From: Atrina japonica
Taxonomy: Eukaryota; Mollusca; Bivalvia; Pterioida; Pinnidae
NCBI GenBank assembly: GCA_030159075.1
Contig: BROG01000002.1
Location: 4,743,501-4,807,500 of the forward strand
Length of the DNA: 64,000 bases
Direction of reading: 5' to 3'
Shown: one piece after another, positions 1 through 11,898 of the stretch
Position numbering within the stretch: the stretch's first letter is position 1
How the letters are laid out: every line of letters begins with the position of its first letter
Made by a program: the position numbers and the translations under genes
The notes under the pieces: model-generated
Seen by the model: only the letters and a program-made list of their open reading frames with translations
Told to the model about the DNA's origin: nothing
Databases searched by the model: none

Positions 1-7
1 CCCCCAA

Positions 8-289
8 AAAAAATGTTGTACTTGATGTGCAATTACAAAAAAGAGCTATACACAGGCATAAAAATCTTATATTCCTATTTTTGTGAAAATAAGGTCAGGT
101 TCACTGTGGTATGCATGTATAAACAGTAAGGTTGAATTAATCAATTGCAAACGAATAATTGGCAAACTGGGCTTCTCAAACAAATGAATATAAGAAATTT
201 TATGCCTGTATTTATCTCTTTTTGTTATTGTTTATCAGTAGTAAAAAGGAAAGACATTTTATATAAAAATAAACAGCTAATGTCCCTTT
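8..289 (+). repeat. Foldback element family F1, copy 1 (left edge clipped)
   Basis: F1 elements have a left arm with ACACAGGCATAAAAAT...CCTATATATTTTGTGAAAAT and a right arm that is its reverse complement (TTTTATGCCTGTGTAT...TTGTTATTGTA). The outer edges contain TACTACTTAGATTGAT and its complement, and the element ends near AATGCCCCTTTAA. This copy is cut by the window edge. No coding capacity; it resembles a non-autonomous MITE or foldback element. Confidence 0.65.
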
Positions 290-486
290 AATGCTCAAAG
301 AATACTAAAGTACTGACGGATTTTGGAAAATATTCAAACGTTCTGAATACGCTATTCATTCAAACTCATTAGAATCGAGACTCTCATTCCTTGTGTGATT
401 TGCTAAATTTCAAAATGAACATTTGGCGAATATTCAGTAAGTCATTTGAAATTATTTGGTCATTTATACATGTTGAATTTAGACCA

Positions 487-600
487 TCTCTGTGATGAAA
501 TCGATTTGGCAGAAATGATCGTCTTGAGCATATGCCCCGGTCTCCTTTTTTGCATTACTACTACTTTGGTATCATGTTTATACTATTTAGAACCATACTA
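487..600 (+). repeat. Partial copy of dispersed repeat R2
   Basis: It shares GATCGTCTTGAGCAT and TTTGGTAT(C/T)ATGTTTA with fuller copies near 8959 and 23372, with an inserted stretch between the two blocks. Confidence 0.4.
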
Positions 601-633
601 CAAAACAAAAATTTTCAAACGCAAACGTTTTAA

Positions 634-645
634 ATATATATATAT

Positions 646-727
<82 letters not shown>
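634..727. repeat. (TA)n microsatellite
   Basis: About 94 bp of alternating TA with one interruption. It produces artefactual Tyr/Ile frames on both strands. Confidence 0.95.
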
Positions 728-730
<3 letters not shown>

Positions 731-3700
731 CTAGCCATACTGACTACAATTCGCAAGAAGCTAACATACTGCTGTCTTAACAAATCACGAAAAAGTGTGG
801 AATAATAGTTTACAAATAAATCATAAATTCAGTTTATCGCAAATACCAAAGCAATGATTGTTAAATTCTATTAAGAAATAATTTCAAACTGGTGCATGTA
901 AATAGATAAGAAATGTTGGTTTCATTCAAGATAAAGAAGGTAATTTGAGTTATATTCACTCATCTTTGTGTATTTAGCACTACAAGTAATGTCAGTTTCA
1001 ACAAAAACTTCATAACTGTACTTAGAAAACAAAACATCCGCAAGCAATGTATATCAAATGTTTCCGGCAGAGTATGAATAAAAACCAATTCATATAAAAT
1101 ACACGTGCTGGTAGGCAACCAAGCAGAACAAATTTAAAACAAAGTGTTTTCAACAGTTGAAAACAAACATGTGAAACGTGTGTGTGTTTGTGTGTTTAAA
1201 ACAAAGTAATTAACAACTTTTATAATTAGTAGGTATGATTGATCTATCATTTTATTACTTGGTGTAGCAATTTTTTCAGGATTAAAGGGGAGGCAAGTTT
1301 TCAATGGTGGGGAAATGTTTGCATTTTTTAATGTCACAATGTGGTGACTTTATGCATGTTGCGTTTTCTGACTTTAGCTGAAAGTTATCACTTAAAGTTT
1401 CCTAAATTGGCTCATGTTACACGCGTCAGTCGGTCTAACCCGCAATCCTTTTAAGTGGTTGACCTTTGGACTAGTGACCATACATGCACCGAACGTTCGG
1501 ACTATTGGACCTCCGGACCATGGTTATTTTACATGGTTATTTGACTTTCCAATCCAATCTATATTCATTTTCCTATTTTCTCCATAGAACCGTTGCTCCA
1601 GGCGAAAGTTTTGCATTAGAATAAGTGAGTCAAATTTTTATTTTGGACTAAGAGGTCTTCGGACTTCTTACCGGAATTTGGACATAATGGGACTCCATAC
1701 TGATGGACTGTTCAAATCTTGTAAATTTAGAAGTCATTGGGGATGTATTCATAGGTTTTTATCATTAACTTTACATGTCAACAACATGACAAGATCAGCT
1801 GGACGTCGGATTAATCTAGAAACTAACCCACAAAAGTAGAAAGTAAATGAAGCATTTTTGTGCAAGCGAGCTAAAAGTGTGTGAAAATAAGTTTAATATA
1901 GAAAACATAAATATGCATATGAAAGCAAACACACATCATTACATTTTTACAATCTCTTATACAAAGTTGTCGATCCTTGCACTCTACCTCAGTCTCTGTC
2001 AACGTCTGGTCCCAAGCACGTGATCATGTAACCAAAAGGATGAATATAAAAACCAAATTACTCAGAAAAGGGATATTTTCTTTTTAAACATGTTATCCCT
2101 TTTTAGAGTCATTGATAAAAGCATTTTCGTCCAAAATAATATTTTATTTTATGTCAAAATTAAAGATATATGCAAAGAGGCAAATAGCTTATAAAAAGCA
2201 AAATATAGAGTACATTTATATTAAATACAAGATAATTAAGACGTTAACAGAGAATGAGAGACTGCAGAGACCGAAAATTATGTGCAAGATATTGACATTT
2301 TTAAACACTTTTTAATACGTGGACCAAGTCGAGAGAGGGAGAGATAAAATATATCCTCGCGTGCTATTACCAATGTGTCATGGAGAGTTGCTGTAGTTTA
2401 GAGTATATTTGCATAATGATAAAATTCATGTACACAACTCAAGTTTAAAAGCATAGGGAATATTGCGACATCTCTAATTTTAGAAGGGGATTTCCGTTTT
2501 ACCTGTCGTATTATAAATAACGCCCACGGATATATAATCGTACACAAAACATTTTTATTATTAATTTTCATGATTGACTGTAAAATTACAACGTCCGGTA
2601 TTATTGTGAACGTGATGAAATGTTTTCAGATTTTAAATTGAAGTACGGGATCAATAAATTGAAAATGGCGGAGCGTCTCTCTCAATGCAGAGAGATTCCT
2701 CTACCGTTAGTAATCCTCAATCAGTTGGCCTAGACAGGAGGGGTATAGAGTCGTCTGCACCATTCTATCAGTCAGTCCGTCCAATTAAGTTTTGTAATTA
2801 GTCACTTCACTTAACAATAGTTTCATATAATTTTGTGTCTTGCTTATATGGTCAATGATAATCAAGGGGCATATTGATCCGAGGGCATATTGGGTTGCTT
2901 GTTCACTGGTTCAAAACTGACTTCCTGGTCTGAAGACCGGTCGAAATTTCTTCGCTAGGGAGGTTAATTATTATCTTTTCCTAGAGACCACTTGTCCTTG
3001 ATGCCTACAAAATGCAAATCATGCTTCCCTTTAAAGTTGTTTTGTTTGTTTGTTTGCTTGTTTGTTTGGTTTTGTTGTTGTTGTTTTTTATTATTATTAT
3101 CATTATTAATTACCGATACAATGGGGAGCAACGACTTCGTGAGCAAATTCTTAGAAGTATTTTACCTTCGGACTAGTGGATGGTCCCCATTGCGGTCGTT
3201 CTCCAAAAATGTCGTTTTGTGGTTTTGTTTTCGACAGAAAGATATCCAATGTTTTATATCATTTTAGGGTGGACGCCAAACATACAAAAATTTGGAATTA
3301 CTTTTTCATGGAACAAACCTGAGTAAAATGTTTCTCTTTTTTGAGTGATCATTCGGTTCCAAGGCCGTACTTCATTTTCATTAATGGAGAAGTTTGGTTA
3401 AATCGTTTTTGTCATATTATAACTTTTTTTGTTTTAATTTTGGTAACGTTTAACACAGGATATAGACTATATAACTGATTGATTTATTACTGATTTATTG
3501 TATCTTAAGAAGATACATGTGAAAATATTACGATGAAAGGACTGAATTGTGTCTTGTGAACAAATCTAATATTTTGGTCGGTAGGATACAAAGATTGTGT
3601 ACATATGATAGATTTGGTTGTCCCATGTTTATTCTATTATCAAATTTACAAGTAAAGTTTAATTTCCCGAACTTAATAATATTCAAAATTACATTTAGAA

Positions 3701-4180
3701 GTGTTACATTACAACATTGCGACATCGCTAAGTATAGATGGGGATTTTAAGATCTAAATCAAATTTTGACAGGCCAGTATCTAGTTTAAGGTAATATAAA
3801 GTTTATAAACCATCTTAGCTGACTGTTGACTTTCGATAGAAGTGTTTATACAGAAACTTAGACAAAAATGGGCGGTTCCACACTTTGATTGACGTTGTCT
3901 AAAATTTAACTAGTAAGACGATATGAGAAATTTCGTTGAGCAGATCTCATGTTAAATAGATTATAAAACAGTACGTAAACTAGGAAGAAAATGTCGGTGA
4001 AGAAAATAAAAATGAAAATAATAATATGTAAGTGTTTCACAGAGGAGACAGACTTCACATCTATAGATATTCTGAAAGACAGACACATTGACCCACTTTA
4101 TAAAAATGTGGCTTCCTAGGTTTACGTTTTGTATGAATTTTTATCTTTACAAAATCAAGGAAAATCTGGAGCAATTGGTG

Positions 4181-4183
<3 letters not shown>
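728..4183. other. Noncoding AT-rich stretch
   Basis: No credible gene seen. It holds a degenerate GGAC/CCGGAC motif patch (about 1430-1700), a T/G-rich patch (3035-3095) and short overlapping frames on both strands. An ATG in strong context at 2666 (AAAATGGCGGAG) opens only 22 codons. Confidence 0.5.

Positions 4184-4255
<72 letters not shown>
4184..4255. repeat. (CT)n microsatellite
   Basis: 72 bp of uninterrupted CT. It yields an Arg-Glu frame on the minus strand that is not a gene. Confidence 0.95.
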
Positions 4256-4258
<3 letters not shown>

Positions 4259-4524
4259 ACCATATAAGTGTTATAATATACTACCTTCCTTTTTTTTAAA
4301 AATATATAATTTATAACCCTGATTAGTCCCATACAATGAATATCTTCTCCTTTGACATAGCAAATAGCTAAATGGATTGAAAATTAAAGCACTGTACTTT
4401 AAAATGAGATGCCGGACTAATTACCTGTCGCATCATCGATGTATCATCGGAAAGTTATTTTTTGTTGAAAATATAGATATTGTTATCGATTTATATATTT
4501 TATTTTCTAATTGGCGGTACTTAC

Positions 4525-4636
4525 CTAGTATAAAAGGTTCAAAATCTGTTGAAGAAAAGTGTCTGAGGTAGATTTCTGTTCCAGTAAAATATGCTTCATA
4601 TACTTGGACTGCAGTATGCACCATGGGACGTAACTG
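4525..4636 (-). CDS. Candidate internal exon of unknown gene (112 bp)
   Basis: On the minus strand a pyrimidine-rich acceptor with tandem TAGCAG (NAGNAG) leads into 37 open codons (beginning QLRPMVHTAVQV, ending STDFEPFIL). They stop exactly at a consensus donor CTAG|GTAAGT (GT at 4524-4523). A second frame is open until a TAG at the exon's last base, so the frame is not certain. An acceptor-like TGTCTGTCTTTCAG lies about 450 bp further along the strand (AG near 4070); joining to it would add only EYL before a stop. I recognise no family. Chance splice-site pairing in AT-rich DNA is a real alternative. Confidence 0.25.
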
Positions 4637-4927
4637 CTAAACAAATTAAAGAACTGCATGTTCATAATATAAGTCGATGAGTCTGTCAATATGAAATTCC
4701 AAAACTGTCAAAATTAAGATATCATATAACCGGTAAATTGAAATAATAACAATCTTTATCTACCTTACATCGTCATTGCCGTTGTCATCATTGTCAGCAT
4801 ATCAATTATGAACATTCTTTGTCATCATTTTTACCATTGGCATTATCATGTCTTGATCAGATAAAGCAACATTAAAGTAGTGTCATGGAACCAATGTAAA
4901 CCCGTAAATCAGAAACTGTAAAGAAGA

Positions 4928-5053
4928 AGTGGTGGTGGTGGTGGTAGTAATAGTAGTGCTGGCAGACGTAGTTGAAGTGGACTTGGTGTTAGTAGTAGTG
5001 GTGCCTGTAGTAGTATGGTATGGTGATGGTAGAAACAGTGGTGGTAATAGTGT
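4928..5053. repeat. Degenerate GTG/GTA trinucleotide repeat
   Basis: Runs of GGTGGTGGT and AGTAGTAGT variants with interruptions. Confidence 0.7.
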
Positions 5054-7020
5054 TAAATATTTAAACCTTTAATATAGCTATAATAGGGATAGTAGCATTA
5101 GCTTGAGAAAGAGAGCAAACCCATCGAGTTCAAATGAACAAAACAATCAGAGAAATAAAATTGGTTTAAACATGCATAAACAACTTGTAAATTGTGACTA
5201 AATGATAGACTAAGATCTGCCAATTGTTAAATGTCATGTCTAACGTCATGTTAAATCTCCTAATGTAGTGATTTTAAATTTTGTTCACTCTTTCTTTTCA
5301 GTAAATATATATCTATATTTAATCTAAATTAGTAGACCGAATAATTAGAGTAAATTTTAATTCGATTCATTTCATCCGTTGTGTAGGCAACGAATGACAC
5401 CGGGAACCTGTCCTGTGCAATTATAACATATTCACAGATGTGTCCGACCGTGATACAGTTGCATCATAGGCCACAGAAATAATACGTCACAACGTACTAC
5501 TTAGTACAAACAGCTGCAGTATGTCTTTTCAATAAAACATTTTTCTATGTACGTTTGACCGAAAATTCATTTTCCCTGCATTACTGAGAATGAACAGGTT
5601 CCGCTATCATTGGAATTTTCAATAAGATTGTTTATACACTGTTTATAAACAAAGATAACGGCAATTTACTCTGCTTTTACGTTTTAAGTTGATGTTTACA
5701 AGGATGTATTAACATTTCAATTCTGAAACAAATAAGAAAAAATAAAGGAAAAGAATGAAGGTGATATTTTATTCTCGAAGGAAAAATGGGGAGAAGGTAT
5801 GAGTCGGACAGTTCTAAAAGTTTGTTATTGTTTCTCCGCAGAATAAAAACATACATACATGTACATAAATCTGGATGTACTAAATAAAACAGCTTGCTGA
5901 TTCTTTAAAAATACAAATACTAATAATAAACAAAACGAATAACAACAACAACAAAGATATCTTAATCTTGACCAAATTAAAATATAAAAGTGTATAATAG
6001 GTGATTGTTTTTGCATGCTTGTGAATGTCACTTCTACGATTTTAATTCAAAATACATTGCACATTCTAAAAAAATATTTTGGAATTGCTTTGAATGTATA
6101 TATCACTAGTTTACTAATATAAATTAAATCTGACAATGTGAATCTCGTGATGTCAAAGTGTATCATTATAACTTGTTACTTGACTTGAGCCATTTGCAAG
6201 CTTATTTATAAGTGTAATTCTTCGCGCGGGAATGCGTGCGTGTGTGCAAACTCAATATCCCTACTTGTCCCAGAAAAAAAATGCAAACGCAATCCATACT
6301 CATTTTCGAACTTGCACATCATCCCGAATAATCATTAGTACTCTGTAAATATGCGAAAACCCCTAAAACATTCGTAACTTGCCTTTACTTTCCTCCATTT
6401 TTTGTAGCCCAGGTCACGGGAGAAAGAACCTGAAGTTGACAACATCAACTTTCTTCAAAAAACAGTCACTTAAACTTATCTAAGAATTATCTCCCGCTCT
6501 TCAACAACACATGGCATATATTAGAGAGAAGATATTTTTTCAAGAAGATTTCTGTGATAAGACATTGATTACGTGATAACGTATCTACAGATCTATGTAT
6601 CTAAAATTCCATGATAAATTAAGCAAATAGTGCACGTGCGTTGCATGAAGGCAATATAGATTAAATAACACAGAAAACTCGCTCTGGTGCAATTATTTTG
6701 CCACTAGGTGGTCAAAATGCATACAAATGTGCATGTATATTGTAATTTGCAATCAAACATGGGATTGTTTTTACAAGTAACAGACGAAGACCTTCTCCAT
6801 TTCAATATAAAAACACAGAACTATTTGACAGAAAATAATGTTTAATGATCTACAAATTCAAATAAAACATAATACATCATATCATCAAACAGAATCACTT
6901 TGACCAGTATTTTCTTACGAAGGAAACGGGACATGTTTTTGACAACATATGTAAGAAACATGCCTAAACCTTCAAAGACTAACACAGAGGGTCACATTAG
7001 TTCACTTAACAGCTGAACCT
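5054..7020. other. Noncoding AT-rich stretch
   Basis: No gene, RNA or ordered repeat recognised. A short open stretch near 5388-5488 has no splice support. Confidence 0.5.
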
Positions 7021-7382
7021 CCTCGCTCCTCCTACAGGCATTAGCTGTTTATTTTTTTTATTTTTTCCTTCCTTTTTTACTACTTAGATTGATTGTACTA
7101 CTTGTACTTGATGTACAAAAAGGAGATGTACACCGGCCTAAAAATTCTTAAATTCCTATATATTGTGAAAACTGCTTGAGATACCCAGATTTGGCACTTT
7201 TTCAATTGCAGTTAACTCAACCTTACTATTGGTAGATTGACACTGGACCTGATCTTATTTCCATGAAATATATAGGGATATAAGGATTTTTATTCCTGTG
7301 TATACCTCCGATTTATTATTGTACATCAAGTTCAAGTAGAACAAGTAGAGAAAAATCGAATTTGACGCCTAATGCTCCTTTA
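7021..7382. repeat. Foldback element family F1, copy 2
   Basis: Both arms are present, more diverged than in copy 3: left arm around 7080-7170 and its inverted partner around 7260-7350. It ends in CCTAATGCTCCTTTAA. Confidence 0.6.
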
Positions 7383-7634
7383 AATACCTTTCTGAAACTC
7401 CTTCGTCCTGACACCAAACTTGGTCAGAAGACATTCGACTCTTTTCATCTTCAATTCTAACGTGATATAAGATCTCATTATCCGTCAATGAGATACACAA
7501 TTATAGTCCTAACTAATATTGTGATTGGAAGGTTTTAATTTGCAATTAAGTGAAAACATGATATTTTGACTAAGCATCATTCACAGAACTAGATGTGCTT
7601 GACAAAAAAAATGGTGATATTGATTGATACTTTA

Positions 7635-7724
7635 TTAACCTTTCACCCCTAAATATTAGGAGTGGTAAGCTCTATCTATTGTTTAAGACCAGTCTATTGT
7701 GGTCTGTAGGGTTGAAAGGGTTAA
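7635..7724. mobile_element. Small MITE-like element M1 (about 90 bp)
   Basis: The ends are imperfect inverted repeats: TTAACCTTTCACCCCTAA on the left and TAGGGTTGAAAGGGTTAA on the right. A CAGTCTATTGTGGTCTGTAG block lies between. Copies recur at 9479 (opposite orientation) and, diverged, at 25740. Confidence 0.6.
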
Positions 7725-8410
7725 ATATTTTTCACTGGATGTGTTCGATGGGAATCTTCTAAATACGCAAATATGTGAGGTTGTTTGATAAGAAAATGAC
7801 AACTAAGTATAGAATGGTTGACCTCTTGTCTAATGTCAGTTTAATTTACATTTGTCTTATTGGTCAATATCAATAATTTACAGTCTTATCGTCCAACCTG
7901 ACACGAACTGTCCGAGAAATGTCCGAGTTATTTTTATGTGGCAATACAGCTGGCCATAGTGTGTTTGATGCCTTTGTTGTCAATTCAATTATTTGTACAT
8001 TTACGTCTAAAAAATACCTCACACACACCTTTACCACGTGTTGTTTAATGACGAGTTGAAAACTTAATTTTTGTGGTGCCTTTAACGTTCTTTCGTATAT
8101 AATTTAACAATTACCTTTAAATATATAAAATATATTGTAAAAAAGATCCCAGCATGTGATGGCGGACATTAAAGATATAGGAAAAATAGAAGACATGTCT
8201 GGAAGCTAGCAACAATACAACTAATTACCTGTGGCCCTACTTATACAAAACCTTGATCTACTAAAACGCCCATCGTTTACTTAATACAAAGATAGCGTAT
8301 ACACATTCTTTATATATATATATATGGACTTAATACATCAACAATGAGAACAAGATATGTTCTGGACACACCTTTTTATAGATTTTTTTTACAAATTTGA
8401 ATAGTGTTTT

Positions 8411-8647
8411 ACTCCACACTCTTTTTTTCAGTAATTTGGTGGCGGCAAGTTTTTATTGATGGAGGAGAGAACCCGGTTACAATGTGCCCGGAACAGACCA
8501 CCAGCCTTCCGCAAGTAAACTGACAAACTTTCGCACAAAAATCAGCTTGGTTTCCAGCGGTACTCGAACCCGCGCTAAACAAAATGAGAGACTTTACCCC
8601 ATGGCTCAAGGCGCGATACTGTAACCACTCGGGCACGGATGCGCCTT
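8411..8647 (-). mobile_element. SINE family S1, near full length
   Basis: On the minus strand it has a tRNA-like head (GGGTTCGAGTACCGC is the degenerate B-box region), a body with CCGGGCACATTGTAACCGGG, and ends GCCGCCACC...ACTGAAAAA. The shared body and tail identify it with copies at 23.8, 35.6, 38.6, 54.2, 55.4 and 62.9 kb. Confidence 0.7.
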
Positions 8648-8958
8648 TATACATAAATAAGTAACTGTTGTATTCATAATTTCGGGTTATAATTCTGTAC
8701 TTCCAAAATTCCTAGACCTAAAAAAAACCACAATAAGAATTATTTACAAAAATCATACGATAAATGTTGAATGAAAGACAGTATAAAACAAAACTTTTAT
8801 TAGGTTAGACTATCCCCCCCCTAGTGCTAAGTTATACATGAAGACTTTCAAGTCCATTATGTCTTGCAAATATTGCCGAAAAATTGCCATGATAACAGAA
8901 TTTATTCAAGGTCACTGATATAAAGTTACAGTAACATATCAAACTTGATTCAGATTTT

Positions 8959-9085
8959 GGCCTTGTATGATACCGCTGTTTCTTTAGAAAATCTATTTTT
9001 AATTGGAGCTCAACTGGTGAAGTCTAACTGACAGAAACGATCGTCTTGAGCATTATAACTTTGGTATTATGTTTATAATATTAAT
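8959..9085 (+). repeat. Dispersed repeat R2, copy A
   Basis: Shares CCTTGTATGATACC, TTTCTTTAGAAAAT, ATTGGAGCT and CGTCTTGAGCATTATAACTT with 23372-23503. Confidence 0.65.
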
Positions 9086-9478
9086 TTATAATCTAAGAAA
9101 CCAAACTTCTGCAAAGACACGAAAGAAGAAACAATCTGACCCAAAACAATATTTCCCCTTCCTCAATGAAATATAATGAGTTTTTTAAATTAAATAAAAT
9201 ACCAATAATTGGGATATTTTGGCATTGATAAAATTTGGCCACTTGAAAGGTTATTTCTTTTATCAGTTGAATTTTAGCCATTTGTTTAAATTTGGTGTAC
9301 CATCACATCTCAGTCTTGTTGTGTCGAACATTCCAGGTGTTTAAAATATAAGAATATGAAAGAGTGCCGGTAGAATAATTAGAATTGATGCGTCACATGG
9401 TAATTACCTGTAATTAAGATTAATATCCACACAATGTTATTTTCAAAATCCCTTGTTTGTTAATCTGTAAAACACTTT

Positions 9479-9692
9479 TTAACCTTCCAACACTACAGAC
9501 CATGATGATGATTGGAGTTGATTTAACGTGCGGCGTGACTACTCAAAGCCCTTGCCACACGCCGGTGCTACCCCTGTAGCTCCGGAGAGGCTCCTTGTGT
9601 TTAACGTGCAACCATGATGGAGTTTGTTACACGTGCCTACAGACCATAATAGACTAGTCTGCATTTATATACTTAGGGGTGAAAGGGTTCAA
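9479..9692. mobile_element. M1 MITE copy interrupted by another insertion
   Basis: Ends TTAACCTTCCAACACTACAG and CTTAGGGGTGAAAGGGTTCAA match M1 in inverse orientation. The middle is split by 133 bp (9504-9636) flanked by an 11-bp direct duplication, CTACAGACCAT (9493-9503 and 9637-9647). Confidence 0.65.
9504..9636. mobile_element. Nested insertion with 11-bp target-site duplication
   Basis: 133 bp between two perfect CTACAGACCAT repeats. It is GC-richer than its host and contains TTTAACGTGC twice and ATGATG at both ends. The duplication length is typical of retroposed elements. Family unknown. Confidence 0.5.
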
Positions 9693-9865
9693 TTATATTT
9701 TAAAAAGTTCCGGTTGATATATTGTGTATGTATTTTGCACGGTTTAATATTGGTTTTTTTAATAGGGTAGCGGAATTGGCCAATATTAAACAATGGCCAA
9801 AATATACCATTTCACAGTACCGAGGGATAATTTGAACTGCTAATTAAAGTCAAAGAAGCAGAACG

Positions 9866-10219
9866 GGACATTAGCTGTGTTTCCCTAGAACTTATTTCGT
9901 TTTTACTACTTGGATTGATGTACATTAAAAAATAAGAGATATACACAGGCATGGAAATTCCTATATTCCTATATATTTTGTGAAAATAAGGTCAGGTCCA
10001 ATGTCGTATGCATATACTAGGTCCAAATAATAATTTACAAACGAATAATTGCCAAACTGGGTTTCGCAAGTAATTTTTACAAAATATATAGAAATTAAAT
10101 GATTTTATGCCTGTGTATCTCTTTTTTGTTATTGTATATCAATCTAAGTAGTAAAAAGGAAGAAAAGAAAAAAAGAGAGAAAGTTTTTTTTGAAAAACCA
10201 CAAATAATGCCCCTTTAAT
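9866..10219. repeat. Foldback element family F1, copy 3
   Basis: This copy shows both outer ends (TACTACTTGGATTGATGTA near 9905 and TATCAATCTAAGTAGTA near 10136) and a unique centre with AAACTGGG. It ends ATGCCCCTTTAATG. Confidence 0.7.
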
Positions 10220-10569
10220 GTCAAGTAACAACTTGATAGATAAATGTGACAGAACAAAGGTTAATATATTGTAAATATCTTAGTCATACACCAGTCCTAC
10301 ACTATAAGCCTTCGTTGGTTCATGTCGTTTATTTCACCTTTTTACCGGATGATAGAGTATAGATTATTAGTCAAAAGCAGATACAGTTTATAGACATGCA
10401 TATAAAATACAACCAATTTATGAATGAAGTAAATATCAATAAACGTGTAGATGATATAATAATTGTGATATATAATAAAGTATAATTCATTCTAGATGTA
10501 TGATATAACTGATATATCGAAGAAAACTTGTGTTAGAGTATGATTGATTCTAAACAATGCTACCTCTTA

Positions 10570-10745
10570 TTTTGAACTCATTCATAATAAAAAATTTAAA
10601 ATTTAGATACCAAAAAAAAAAGTATAAATATTCAAGATGTTCAAGATACATATACAAATCTGGTGAATATTGGACAAACACAGAACTCTGGGAATCCAGA
10701 GATGGGATCAGATGCCATGGAGGAATATCCAAAGTTCTGAAAAAA
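10570..10745 (+). repeat. Dispersed repeat R3, fragment
   Basis: Shares GATACCAAA...GTATAAAT, GACAAACA, GGGATCAG and TGCCATGGAGGA with 31380-31520. R3 fragments also occur at 19549, 25845 and 34345. Confidence 0.55.
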
Positions 10746-11608
10746 TGGTATTACGTGTTCTAAGCATCTTAACTTATTTAAAGACAAGAAGACCTGAAAT
10801 GAGTTTCTTTTCAAAACTTTGACTCTTAGATGTTAGGATGATAGGAGGGAAACTTTAACAAAGAAATGACATTCATCCTCAATGTCTGAAAAAGCATACT
10901 GGACATATATCTGTCTGTTTCTATAAGAAGACAATGGGAGGATAACCTAATTGTACTCATCAGATTTTGATATTGTGATATTAGGTATAAAAGGTTTATA
11001 TAAATATGACTGCAATGTAACTTCGTATGTGAGTCTGTGGGATGATAACAAATTCACATTTTGAAACGTTGATATTGTCGGATGTCATTGGCTGTTTATG
11101 AATATCGGAAATGCGTTGTTTGACAATAGCTAATGTATACAAATGATCAGATATTTTGGTTGATCCAACCAATTATTTGTCCAATCTATGAAAGGATAAG
11201 TATTTATTATAGTTTTCGTTCCATTAAACGCATCGTTTGGTTTACCACTATTTCTTGTCTAAAGGTGATCTCTAATGCCAATGTATAAATGGACGATATG
11301 TGGTATTCCAATTATAGATAAAAACCGATGTGACAAAAAAAGTGACAAATAATCTTGAAATCAGATTTACATCAACAGAAAATACAATTTTGATTTAAAA
11401 AAAAAAGTCATTCTCTGGAAACAATGAAATTCCAAATTTGTCCAACTTACTTACTGTACAAGACTTGCGGTTGACCGAAAGGGCGTTCATCGTGCGAGTT
11501 GCAAACATGAGTAAACAATGATTCAGATGTGGAATACCTGTATGACGCACCACAAATACTGATATATAACATTATACATAATACATAATATTGCCCTGTA
11601 TTTAAGGC
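10746..11608. other. Noncoding AT-rich stretch
   Basis: Nothing recognisable: no long frame, RNA fold or tandem repeat. Confidence 0.5.
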
Positions 11609-11690
11609 GACATGACTATTAGTTGACCCGCTGTAAGTTATATTTCCCGAGGGAAATATGACTTGCTGCGGGTCAACAAATCATCATGTC
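11609..11690. repeat. Hairpin-forming inverted repeat
   Basis: The arms begin GACATGA...TTGACCCGC and end GCGGGTCAA...TCATGTC, about 38 bp each, meeting at TTTCCCGAGGGAAA with almost no loop. A few mismatches and a small bulge are present. Confidence 0.85.
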
Positions 11691-11736
11691 TCCCTCCAAC
11701 CAGGGAAATGGATATTTATTATACCGACAAACAAAA

Positions 11737-11898
11737 TCACCAAAGACTTAGCTTTGCAACAATTTCATCAGCTTCAGAAAGGTGAAAACGCTGGCTGATG
11801 TGCTCTGATACCGTAGAGTGTTCCGTATCACAAACGACAACTCCGTCTAAAACCCACAAGGTGCTCTGCGTGACATGAGCGGAAGACGCGAAATTTTG
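11737..11898 (-). pseudogene. Protein-like open segment beside the hairpin (possible element remnant)
   Basis: A stop-to-stop frame of 53 codons without ATG on the minus strand. It contains STLWVLDGVVVCDTEHST and SQRFHLSEADEIVAKL and has balanced, protein-like composition. No splice sites or domain recognised. It may be a decayed coding part of the repeat that carries the hairpin. Confidence 0.2.

Noticed and set aside
446..805. 119-residue frame and its antisense frame
   Set aside because: The core is a (TA)n microsatellite read as Tyr/Ile.
4147..4332. Arg-Glu repeat protein on the minus strand
   Set aside because: It is a (CT)n microsatellite.
8160..8207. Short frame MADIKDIGKIEDMSGS with good start context
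   Set aside because: Only 16 codons with no donor before the stop; could be a small ORF but nothing supports translation.
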